Positions 7,559 through 14,524 of a stretch of 33,936 nt of DNA are shown piece by piece. Under the pieces are notes generated by a model that was not told the DNA's origin, did no database searches, and was given only the letters and a program-made list of their open reading frames with translations. This DNA is from Candidatus Hydrogenedentota bacterium (GTDB taxonomy: Bacteria; Hydrogenedentota; Hydrogenedentia; Hydrogenedentales; CAILVY01). The first letter of the stretch is position 1. The number at the start of each line of letters is the position of its first letter. The position numbers and the translations under genes were made by a program. The stretch covers positions 1 through 33,936 of the forward strand of contig JAKQOG010000213.1 of the NCBI GenBank assembly GCA_029565395.1. The letters run 5' to 3'.

Positions 7559-8269
7559 ATGGTAATGCTGAAACGCGCTTCCGGATATGACGGTTGGTTG
7601 ATCGGTGGCATTCTGTGTGCAGTACTCCTTGCGATTCCGGCCTCGGCGCAGGACCTGCCCCCCATGACTAAAATCGAAAATACCGGCGAGGCCACTGTCT
7701 ATGAAGCTCCTGCACATGTGGAATTCTATTTCCATTTAACCGTGAAGGAAGAGAATCTCGAAAAGGCCATGGCCACTGCCATAAAGTTTGAAGAGAACCT
7801 CCGTTCCCGCCTGGAAGCCGAGGAACTCCGCACCAGCGACCTGGAAGTGTCCATGCCGATGGTGACCGATCTTAAGGAAAAGATTATGGTGACCACGGCG
7901 CGGTTGCGGTTCCCCATGACCAGTTTTATCTCACCCGATACCGGTCCGGGACAATTTGCACGCCTCTGTGACCGCCTTACCACCCTTGCCGTGCAAATGA
8001 ACTGCCTGATAGCCGGGCCGGAGTTTCTACCCGCCGACAGGGACCGCATGATCGCCAGTGCGGTAACCGCCGCCACCGAAAACGCTTATCCGGCCGCTGA
8101 TGCCGCCGCCATCGCCCTCAAGAATGCCATCTATGCCGTGGACCATGTCGTTATTGAAGACATCCGATGGAACGCCACCCCCGATTCGAAACTCCCCGAA
8201 CCCACTACAGCCCATATTTCCTGCACTGCGCGGGTCAGGGTGATCTATGCCCTCTCGGGGCAACCCTGA
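7559..8269 (+). CDS. Secreted SIMPL-like (DUF541) protein
   Basis: A 236-residue exported protein with a signal peptide ending ASA at about residue 30. The mature part starts with a GEATVYEAPAHVEFYFHL strand. A helical stretch rich in Glu follows (NLEKAMATAIKFEENLRSRLEAEEL), then further strands. This arrangement is typical of SIMPL/DUF541 proteins, which are periplasmic or outer-membrane-associated and largely uncharacterised. A central helical region near 165-190 (AATENAYPAADAAAIALKNA) also fits the family. The ATG at 7559 lies 8 bases after a CGAGGAG site. It is the last gene of the lipoprotein/deacetylase operon. The stop codon is part of a hairpin and lies 9 bases from the stop of the convergent flavin reductase gene. 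The family call rests on overall pattern. Confidence 0.65.
   Translation: MVMLKRASGYDGWLIGGILCAVLLAIPASAQDLPPMTKIENTGEATVYEAPAHVEFYFHLTVKEENLEKAMATAIKFEENLRSRLEAEELRTSDLEVSMPMVTDLKEKIMVTTARLRFPMTSFISPDTGPGQFARLCDRLTTLAVQMNCLIAGPEFLPADRDRMIASAVTAATENAYPAADAAAIALKNAIYAVDHVVIEDIRWNATPDSKLPEPTTAHISCTARVRVIYALSGQP
8235..8269. terminator. Nested hairpin over the SIMPL gene stop
   Basis: TCAGGGT (8235-8241) pairs with ACCCTGA (8263-8269), and an inner GCCC/GGGC pair (8249-8252 with 8258-8261) stacks within. The structure covers the stop codon and sits between two convergent genes only 9 bases apart. There is no T-tract, so termination efficiency is uncertain. Confidence 0.35.
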
Positions 8270-8278
8270 ACGAGAGGA

Positions 8279-8839
8279 TCAACGATACCCTTTTCCGGAT
8301 TCCCATGCAGTGCCGATTTTCTTGCCCAGCGACCAGTACCCGTTGTCCGGCATCGTGAAAGCAAAAGGGCGGGCTTTGCGTATGTCTACCTCGCCCTCGG
8401 TCAAGCACTCATCGCTACAATATGTTCCCACCAACTCCGCGATAAAGAAATCATCCCCGTTTAGGTCAACTACCTGCGTCACACGGCATTCCATGGTGAG
8501 CGGACATTCCTTTGCCATCGGCGCATGGTTGAGTTCCCCATAAAACGCTTCGAACACATTAGACTTGTCCGCCTTTCTCCCACTAACCAAGCCGATGTAA
8601 TCTACTGCGCGCATCTGGTCCACGGAGGGAATGGAGAGGCTGAATTCCCCGTGTTCGCGTATGCCTTTACAGGTATGATGACTCCGGCCCAGCGCCACTC
8701 CGAGCATCACTGGTTTGAAATTCACCGGCGTCACCCATGCCGCCGTCATGTAATTCGGCTTCCCGTCCACCTCCGCCCCCACGATCACCACCGGCATCGG
8801 ATAGATAAAGGGTTGATTGTCTAATTTAATTTTGTTCAT
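8279..8839 (-). CDS. Flavin reductase-like FMN-binding split-barrel protein
   Basis: A 186-residue cytoplasmic protein of the flavin reductase / flavoredoxin-like superfamily, which binds FMN and either reduces free flavin with NAD(P)H or transfers electrons. Supporting blocks are the N-terminal PMPVVIVGAEVDGKPNYMTAAWVTPVNFKPVMLGVAL, with the characteristic N-x-M-T-A-A-W-x-T-P stretch that contacts flavin, followed by the HHTCKGIREHGEFSLSIPS segment. Family members usually have 170-200 residues. The ATG at 8839 follows AGAGGA by about 6 bases. The gene is divergent from the rhamnosidase gene (90-bp gap) and convergent with the SIMPL-like gene, so it is probably monocistronic. The electron partner is not in the window. 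Confidence 0.88.
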   Translation of the reverse strand: MNKIKLDNQPFIYPMPVVIVGAEVDGKPNYMTAAWVTPVNFKPVMLGVALGRSHHTCKGIREHGEFSLSIPSVDQMRAVDYIGLVSGRKADKSNVFEAFYGELNHAPMAKECPLTMECRVTQVVDLNGDDFFIAELVGTYCSDECLTEGEVDIRKARPFAFTMPDNGYWSLGKKIGTAWESGKGYR

Positions 8840-8930
8840 GAGAAGTCCTCTTTTTAACTATAACTCAACACTTGCGGGAGAGTATCATGTGCGAAGAAAA
8901 ACAAACAAATGAATGTCAGAGGAGCAGTTG

Positions 8931-11348
8931 ATGTATTCTTCAGCGAAACATGTCATGGTGTGGTGTGTGGCAGGGATTGGGATTTTCTCAGGATGGGCGC
9001 AGGCCGATAGTCCGGACCTTTCGTCTTCGGGAAAAAACTTCTCGGATTCCTTGTCCTTAAAGGAGTGGAAGGCCCAATGGATTGGCGGGGTTGGGCAGGA
9101 ATTGCCGATTTTCCGGAAGGTATTCACCCCGGCGGATAAACCCATACGGAAAGCGGTGGTTTTTGTGTGCGGTCTTGGTCAATTCGAGCTTTCTTTGAAT
9201 GGTGCGAAGGTTGGAAATCATTTTCTGGATCCGGGCTGGACGAATTACCGCAAAACGTGCCTGTATGTCCCTTTTGATATCACTGCGTCACTGAGGCCGG
9301 GGCGGAATGCATTAGGCGTCATGCTGGGGAACGGGATGTATAACGTGAAGGGAGGGCGGTATATCAAATTCGAAGGGTCTTTTGGCGATCCCAAACTCAT
9401 TCTTCAGTTGCGGATCGATTATGCGGATGGCACATCGGACACTGTAATTACGGATGCATCGTGGAAAACGGACCGCAGCCCTATTACCTTTAGCTGTATT
9501 TATGGCGGCGAAGATTATGATGCGCGTTTGGAACAACCGGGATGGGATACGCCGGAGTTCGATGATACTCAGTGGAAACCGGCACAGGCGGTTGACGGTC
9601 CGGGTGGCGTGTTAAGGATTTCTGAGGCTCCGCCGGTCACGGTTGCGGATACGTTGCATGCGGAGGCATACAAGCGCACAGGCGAGGGGGTCTATTGGGT
9701 GGATCTTGGGCAGAACCTGTCCGCCCGGCCTTTCTTAAAGGTAAGCGGGAACGCTGGTCAGAGTGTTACGATTCAAGTGGGCGAGTTGCCGGATAAGCCT
9801 TGGAAAGGCCATTCCTATACGTATACCCTCAAAGGCGAAGGCGAGGAATTTTTCCGGCCGCGATTTACCTATTTTGGTTTCCAATATCTTTTCATCAGCG
9901 GCGCGGATCGTCCTGATGATGCCTCTAAAGAGGCGGCCCGTCCATTGTTGCTGGAAGCGGGCGCGGATTTTGTGACCAGTTCCGCGCCCTTAGTGGGGGA
10001 ATTCCAGTGTGACTATGCGCTTTTCAATGATATTGAAGCGATGATTACCCGGTCCGTGCGGAGTAATCTGCAAAGCGTGTTGACGGATTGCCCGCACCGC
10101 GAAAAGTTGGGCTGGCTCGAAGTGCCGCATCTGATGGGTCCTTCCATTTTCTATCATTTTGATGTTTCCGGGCTGTATCGCAAGATTTGCCGGGACACCA
10201 CGGAATCACAGTTGGAAAACGGCATGGTTCCCGATATTGCCCCGGAATATACGCGATTCAGCGAAGGATTTTTTGAATCGGCGGAGTGGGGGAGTGCCTG
10301 CGTGCAAATTCCCTGGCTTCTCTACCGCTGGTATGGCGATAAGGCCATTCTCGAACGCCAATATGACACCATGGCCAACTATACGCGGTATTTGGCCAGT
10401 ACCCGGAACGAGAAGGGGCTTGCCAAGGGCGGGCTGGGGGATTGGTATGACTGGACACCGGAAAAGGGCCACCACGGGTATTCGCAGCTTACGCCACTCG
10501 AATTAACGGCCACCGTCATGCTTTATGACAACGCTCGAATCCTCTCAGAAATCCCGGATGCCCGTGATAAGAATGAGTTTTCCGCTTTGGCCAGACAAGT
10601 GCGCGATGATTTCATTCGCGCGTATTATGATCCGCAACAACATACCGTGGCTACCGGCAGCCAGGCGGCGCTGGCCTGCGGACTGTTCTTTGGTCTGGTT
10701 CCAGAGGAGGATCGGGGTGCGGTACTCGAAAATCTGGTTAAGGCGGTGGAATCCATGCAATACCGCCCCACGACCGGCGAAGTCTGTTTCCGCTTTCTGG
10801 TGCAGAGTCTGGCGGAGGCCGGACGTTCCGATGTAGTGTATCGCATAATCGATCGCACCGATCCGCCGGGGTATGGGTGCATGCTCCGGAAATATAACCT
10901 TAAGACACTTTCGGAACAGTGGGACAAACCGGGTTCTTCGTTGAATCACTGCATGTTCGGCCATATTCAGGAATGGTTCCAGGCGTATGTCTTGGGTATT
11001 CGACAGGCCAAGGACAGTATTGGGTTTGAGCGTCTGCACATCGCGCCCACGCCCGTGGGCAATATCCACGGCGCTCAAGGCTATTACGACAGCCCCAAGG
11101 GCCGCATGGATGTGCATTGGAAGAGGACAGATGAAGTATTTTCGCTGGATGTTACGGTTCCCAATGCCAATACCATCGAAATCGTATTGCCTGTGCCTGG
11201 GGAATCCACCCTCACAGAATCTGGAGAAGCGCTGCCGAAGAATCCGGGCATTACACAAGTAAACACAGTGGACGGATATCCTTTACTCACGGTTCGCCCA
11301 GGTTCCTATCATTTTGTTTGCACCCAACCTAAAACTGCAATGAAATAA
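8931..11348 (+). CDS. Secreted alpha-L-rhamnosidase (GH78)
   Basis: An 805-residue exported glycosidase expected to remove terminal alpha-L-rhamnose from polysaccharides or glycosides. A signal peptide covers about residues 1-25 (ending AQA). The N-terminal beta-sandwich carries the GH78 blocks WKAQWIG, FELSLNGAKVGNHFLDPGWTNYRK and LGVMLGNGMYN. The catalytic (alpha/alpha)6 barrel includes TDCPHREKLGW (385-395), the region of the acidic catalytic residues in the family, and ends with a small beta domain (LHIAPTPVGNIHGAQGYYDSPKGRM). The length is normal for GH78. I chose the ATG at 8931 over one 18 bases earlier because AGAGGAG sits 6 bases before it. A cysteine hydrolase gene follows after 17 bases, probably in the same operon. 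Substrate fine specificity is not readable. Confidence 0.93.
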   Translation: MYSSAKHVMVWCVAGIGIFSGWAQADSPDLSSSGKNFSDSLSLKEWKAQWIGGVGQELPIFRKVFTPADKPIRKAVVFVCGLGQFELSLNGAKVGNHFLDPGWTNYRKTCLYVPFDITASLRPGRNALGVMLGNGMYNVKGGRYIKFEGSFGDPKLILQLRIDYADGTSDTVITDASWKTDRSPITFSCIYGGEDYDARLEQPGWDTPEFDDTQWKPAQAVDGPGGVLRISEAPPVTVADTLHAEAYKRTGEGVYWVDLGQNLSARPFLKVSGNAGQSVTIQVGELPDKPWKGHSYTYTLKGEGEEFFRPRFTYFGFQYLFISGADRPDDASKEAARPLLLEAGADFVTSSAPLVGEFQCDYALFNDIEAMITRSVRSNLQSVLTDCPHREKLGWLEVPHLMGPSIFYHFDVSGLYRKICRDTTESQLENGMVPDIAPEYTRFSEGFFESAEWGSACVQIPWLLYRWYGDKAILERQYDTMANYTRYLASTRNEKGLAKGGLGDWYDWTPEKGHHGYSQLTPLELTATVMLYDNARILSEIPDARDKNEFSALARQVRDDFIRAYYDPQQHTVATGSQAALACGLFFGLVPEEDRGAVLENLVKAVESMQYRPTTGEVCFRFLVQSLAEAGRSDVVYRIIDRTDPPGYGCMLRKYNLKTLSEQWDKPGSSLNHCMFGHIQEWFQAYVLGIRQAKDSIGFERLHIAPTPVGNIHGAQGYYDSPKGRMDVHWKRTDEVFSLDVTVPNANTIEIVLPVPGESTLTESGEALPKNPGITQVNTVDGYPLLTVRPGSYHFVCTQPKTAMK

Positions 11349-11365
11349 CCGAAGGACCTTTATCC

Positions 11366-11914
11366 ATGAAGACCGCCCTTTTGTTAATTGATATTCAAAT
11401 TGACTATTTCCCAGGAGGTAAATTTGAGTTGGTAGGATCACTTGCCGCCGGACAAAAAGCCGCCGAAGCTTTAGCGCATTTCCGTGCCAATCACTGGCCC
11501 GTTATTCATATTCAACACATCTCCACTCGGTCCGGCGCCACCTTCTTCCTGCCCGATACCGAAGGAGTGATGATACATTCACTGGTGGCGCCATTGCCCG
11601 GCGAAACTGTATTTCAAAAACACTTCCCCAACAGCTTCCGCGAAACACCGCTTCTGGAATTCTTGCATGCCCAGACTATCGAACAACTCGCTATCGCAGG
11701 TATGATGACCGCCATGTGTGTCGATGCCACCGTCCGTGCTGCGTTCGATTACGGCTTCTCCCTTCTTTTGTTGTACGACGCCATGGCCACGCGTGATCTC
11801 CAATTCAAAGGCGAAATCATACCGGCAGTCCACATCCATGGCGGCATATTGGCCGCCCTGGGCAGTGTGTATGGGCAGCTTATTTCAGTGGCGGAATTTA
11901 CACTGGGTCATTAA
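11366..11914 (+). CDS. Cysteine hydrolase, isochorismatase-like family
   Basis: A 182-residue cytoplasmic hydrolase with the catalytic triad of the family: D9 in ALLLIDIQIDYF, K85 in TVFQKHFPNSF, and C118 in the GMMTAMCVDATVRAA block. Family members act on isochorismate, nicotinamide, carbamoyl-sarcosine, peroxyureidoacrylate and related amides. The sequence does not show which substrate applies. The length and motif spacing are normal. GAAGGACC lies 8 bases before the ATG. It sits 17 bases after the rhamnosidase gene, so co-transcription is likely, although a cytoplasmic amidase-type enzyme has no obvious role in rhamnoside breakdown. No terminator is visible after the stop. Confidence 0.9.
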   Translation: MKTALLLIDIQIDYFPGGKFELVGSLAAGQKAAEALAHFRANHWPVIHIQHISTRSGATFFLPDTEGVMIHSLVAPLPGETVFQKHFPNSFRETPLLEFLHAQTIEQLAIAGMMTAMCVDATVRAAFDYGFSLLLLYDAMATRDLQFKGEIIPAVHIHGGILAALGSVYGQLISVAEFTLGH

Positions 11915-11968
11915 CGTCTTTATTTTTGAAAGAGAAAATAGCAACGAAAAACGAATTTTAACTTGAAT

Positions 11969-11998
11969 TTGCATGTTTAGCACAGTAAGCGGTATACT
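11969..11998 (+). promoter_or_regulatory. Promoter candidate for the DEAD-box helicase
   Basis: TTGCAT (11969-11974) and TATACT (11993-11998) are 18 bases apart. A start near 12005 would give a long leader of about 174 nt, which is common for cold-induced RNA helicases. The same -35 hexamer and spacing recur at the promoter predicted for the 1328-residue surface protein. Confidence 0.45.
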
Positions 11999-12135
11999 TG
12001 TGTAAAGTCACTGCTGTTGGATAGCTAGGGGCGGTTTCAACAAATCATCCATCTACGCTACATCACCTACGAAGCTTGGTTCATCGCACATGCGTGTTAA
12101 TTCCCACTTTGCCGGTGCTCAGCAGGCAAAAATAG

Positions 12136-12165
12136 GGCCTTGAGACATGAATAATACGCAAGGCC
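12136..12165 (+). promoter_or_regulatory. Leader hairpin abutting the helicase ribosome binding site
   Basis: GGCCTTG (12136-12142) pairs perfectly with CAAGGCC (12159-12165) across a 16-nt loop. The stem ends right where the purine-rich AGAAGGGAAG binding site begins, 13 bases before the ATG. It could tune ribosome access with temperature or protein binding. The rest of the 264-bp gap 11915-12178 shows no gene. Confidence 0.35.
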
Positions 12166-12178
12166 AGAAGGGAAGAGC

Positions 12179-13390
12179 ATGCTCTTTGAAGAATTTGCTA
12201 TTGATCCGCGATGTCTGAAAATCTTGAAACAACAGGACATCCACCAGCCCACGCCGGTTCAGGAAAAAACCATCCCTATTGCCCTCGAAGGAAGAGATGT
12301 TGTGGCCAGCGCCCAAACCGGCACGGGCAAAACCCTTGCTTTTGCGCTGCCCGCGCTGACGCGGTTGGTCCGGCAATCTGGTCCGAATCGCTGCATGCTG
12401 GTGCTTGCGCCCACGCGCGAACTGGCGCGGCAGGTGCATTCCGTAATGCTTCCGCTGGCGAAAACCCTTGGGCTGCGTTCCGTATGCGTGCATGGCGGGG
12501 TTGGTTTTCAGGACCAGATTATTGCATTACGCAAGAACTGCAACATTATCGTGGCGACCCCCGGCCGTTTGCTCGATCATATCGGGCGGAAGAATGTACA
12601 CCTCCGGCATGTGTCCATTCTGGTAATTGATGAAGCGGATCGCATGCTGGATATGGGATTCATTCCCGATGTGCGTGAGATCCTCAGCCAGTTGCCAAAG
12701 GAACGGCAGACCATGATGTTCTCTGCTACCTTCCCCCCGGAAATTATCCGGCTGGCCGCCGACATGCAGCGGGATCCCGTCCGCATCCAGATCGGGGCGA
12801 TATCGGCGCCGGCGGAGACGGTGCAACAGAGCATTTACACCGTGGCGCAACCCGTGAAGGTGGGGTTGCTGATTAAGATTTTACGTGAAAAACAGATTCG
12901 GTCGGCACTGGTGTTTCTACGCACCCGGCACCGCACGGATTATGTTGCAAAGGCGCTTCATAAAGCCGGATTCAAGGTTCAGGCCATTCATGGCGACCGC
13001 ACCCAGGGCCAGCGTCAACAGGCCCTCGAAGGATTTCGCAAAGGCCGCTACAATGTGCTCGTAGCTACTGATATTGCCGCGCGCGGTTTGGATATCGAAG
13101 GTGTAAGCCATGTCATTAATTTCGATATCCCCAAAACCTCGGATGAATACGTGCACCGCATCGGCCGCACCGGCCGCGCCAGCGCCACGGGCGAAGCCAT
13201 CACCTTTGTATGCCCCGATGAGTTCATGGCCCTGAGAACTATTGAGCGGAGCCTGGGCCGTAACTTGCCCCGTGAAGCGTGGGAAGGCGCCGTGCACGTC
13301 ATTTCGCTCTATCAGCCGCCTTCCGAGCGTCCTGCGGGCGGCAGGCGGTTGAATATCCGCCGAAGCCGCAGCCTCCTGCGCCGCAGATAG
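12179..13390 (+). CDS. DEAD-box ATP-dependent RNA helicase (RhlE/SrmB-like)
   Basis: A 403-residue cytoplasmic helicase that unwinds structured RNA, for example during ribosome assembly or in the cold. All core motifs are present: Q motif PTPVQ (24-28), Walker A AQTGTGKT (45-52), PTREL (78-82), TPGR (127-130), DEAD (151-154), SAT (182-184), and in the second RecA domain VATDIAARGLDIEGVSHVINFD and HRIGRTGR. The C-terminal tail is short and basic (RRLNIRRSRSLLRRR), as in RhlE-like enzymes, and would add RNA affinity. It lacks the DbpA and CsdA C-terminal domains. The start at 12179 follows AGAAGGGAAG. The long structured leader and the convergent glycine-rich RRM gene suggest joint cold-stress function. 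The exact orthologue within the family is uncertain. Confidence 0.93.
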   Translation: MLFEEFAIDPRCLKILKQQDIHQPTPVQEKTIPIALEGRDVVASAQTGTGKTLAFALPALTRLVRQSGPNRCMLVLAPTRELARQVHSVMLPLAKTLGLRSVCVHGGVGFQDQIIALRKNCNIIVATPGRLLDHIGRKNVHLRHVSILVIDEADRMLDMGFIPDVREILSQLPKERQTMMFSATFPPEIIRLAADMQRDPVRIQIGAISAPAETVQQSIYTVAQPVKVGLLIKILREKQIRSALVFLRTRHRTDYVAKALHKAGFKVQAIHGDRTQGQRQQALEGFRKGRYNVLVATDIAARGLDIEGVSHVINFDIPKTSDEYVHRIGRTGRASATGEAITFVCPDEFMALRTIERSLGRNLPREAWEGAVHVISLYQPPSERPAGGRRLNIRRSRSLLRRR

Positions 13391-13530
13391 GCAGATGGCG
13401 GGCTCTTTTTATTTTGGTTCTTCTTTTTTTTACGGGGAAAAAGAAGGAAAGAAAAACGGTTATTTATCGTTGGCTTTTTTGAACCACATCCTCATCATCG
13501 TTTTGAATCCCCTGGGTTTTCCGGGAAGTG

Positions 13531-13577
13531 AAAATAAAAACGCCGGTGTTCAATAAACATTCATTAAACACCGGCGT
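13531..13577 (-). terminator. Intrinsic terminator of the RRM protein gene
   Basis: On the minus strand an 11-bp perfect stem (13577-13567 with 13550-13540, ACGCCGGTGTT/AACACCGGCGT) with a 16-nt loop is followed by TTTTATTTTC. The position, 64 bases after the RRM gene stop, is right for a Rho-independent terminator. Confidence 0.8.
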
Positions 13578-13640
13578 GTAACGCTCGTCATTGATTGGCG
13601 TTTATATACTCTTCGAAAGGAATTGGCAAAGGCGCATCAT

Positions 13641-14030
13641 TTACCAAGAGCGTCCGCCGCGTCCGCCGCCGCCGCCGCCGCCATAACCGCCGCCACGTCC
13701 GCCGCCGCCACCGCCACCGCCCCGGCGTCCGCCGCCGCCGCCGCCGAAGCCGCCCCGGCGTCCGCCGCCGCCGCCGCCGCCGCCTTCACGCTTGGGCCGT
13801 GCTTCGTTTACGTTCAGGGTGCGGCCGCCGAAATCCTGGCCGTTCAGACCCGCAATTGCGGCCATCGCCTCTTCTTTCGACGGCATTTCGACGAAGGCAA
13901 AGCCGCGGGAATCGCCGCTGAATTTGTCGCGGATGATCGTTGCGCTGGCCACTTGGCCAAACGCTTCGAAAGCCTGCCGAAGTTCGTCGTCGGTGGCAGC
14001 GTGAGGCACATTGCCCACATAGATGTTCAT
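13641..14030 (-). CDS. Glycine-rich RRM RNA-binding protein
   Basis: A 129-residue RNA-binding protein. A single RRM occupies residues 1-80, with RNP2 as IYVGNV (3-8) and RNP1 as RGFAFVEM (42-49). The C-terminal tail (about 83-129) is Gly-rich with Arg and a few aromatic residues (GGRRGGFGGG). This is the layout of bacterial cold-inducible RNA-binding proteins such as cyanobacterial Rbp. It probably binds single-stranded or partly structured mRNA. The ATG at 14030 is used because AAAGGAACC lies just upstream and because it starts exactly at the RRM. A 21-residue upstream extension in frame has no family support. A strong terminator follows. It converges on the DEAD-box helicase gene, a plausible functional partner. 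Repetitive GC-rich codons give open frames on the other strand, which are shadows. Confidence 0.93.
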   Translation of the reverse strand: MNIYVGNVPHAATDDELRQAFEAFGQVASATIIRDKFSGDSRGFAFVEMPSKEEAMAAIAGLNGQDFGGRTLNVNEARPKREGGGGGGGGRRGGFGGGGGGRRGGGGGGGGRGGGYGGGGGGGRGGRSW

Positions 14031-14096
14031 GGTGAAAGGTTCCTTTCTGTTTTTTGGTTTTGAGATGTTATATTGGAATCGCGGCCACCGCAACTA

Positions 14097-14312
14097 CTAT
14101 TTGCCGCAATACCCACAATCCTTAAATGCTCCCTGTGGGGGGTCTTTCGCTATCTTTTCACATAACAGGATCCATTCCTCATCGGACATGTCATCGTATT
14201 CGTGAGAAAGCAATGCCTGGCGGCATAGATCCTGTTCACGTACGGTGGCGGCCGAACGGTCGTGGATGAATATTTGAGAAGTGTCTTTATCCATTTCGGT
14301 GTAGTGTATCAT
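14097..14312 (-). CDS. Small acidic protein with cysteine-containing ends, unknown function
   Basis: A 71-residue protein of no family I recognise. It is soluble and acidic in the middle (YDDMSDEEWILLCEK), with Cys residues near 29, 51, 66 and 69. The last two form CGYC, so a metal-binding or redox role is possible but unproven. Two in-frame starts exist, at 14312 and 14294. Neither has a clear ribosome binding site. A TAGACA-15-TATAAT promoter-like sequence just upstream (14336-14362) predicts a transcript starting near 14328, which supports a real gene. It lies 66 bases upstream of the RRM protein gene on the same strand and may be co-transcribed with it. Confidence 0.5.
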   Translation of the reverse strand: MIHYTEMDKDTSQIFIHDRSAATVREQDLCRQALLSHEYDDMSDEEWILLCEKIAKDPPQGAFKDCGYCGK

Positions 14313-14335
14313 AAATTGAACATGCCACGCGAATT

Positions 14336-14362
14336 ATTATACGCTATTGAACCCCTTGTCTA
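14336..14362 (-). promoter_or_regulatory. Promoter candidate for the small acidic protein / RRM unit
   Basis: On the minus strand TAGACA (14362-14357, one mismatch to consensus) and TATAAT (14341-14336, perfect) are 15 bases apart, which is short. An overlapping AATAAT three bases downstream gives 18. The target duplication of MITE copy 2 begins 10 bases upstream of the -35 element. Confidence 0.45.
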
Positions 14363-14382
14363 TAATTTTCCTGCATTAGCCC

Positions 14383-14524
14383 CAGGGCTATCGCATTAAA
14401 AAAGCCAATACATTGGCATTTCTCAAGAACCGAGCCTCTCCTTCGCAAGGGATTTGCCAGCGTTTGTTTGAATCAACCCAATGACAAAGGCGATTTTGCG
14501 GGGAATTTTAATGGGATAGCCCTG
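14383..14524 (+). mobile_element. 142-bp MITE, copy 2, with 10-bp target site duplication
   Basis: This copy has the same length and the same 19-bp CAGGGCTATCGCANTAAAA terminal inverted repeats as the copy at 2310-2451. The perfect 10-bp direct repeat GCATTAGCCC flanks it at 14373-14382 and 14525-14534. One end lies inside the 3' end of the PHP-domain gene and supplies its last residues and stop codon. No transposase gene is present in the window. Confidence 0.92.

Noticed and set aside
13623..14063. Ala-rich plus-strand frame of 146 residues
   Set aside because: It is antisense to the glycine-rich RRM gene, whose GGC/GGA codons produce the open frame.
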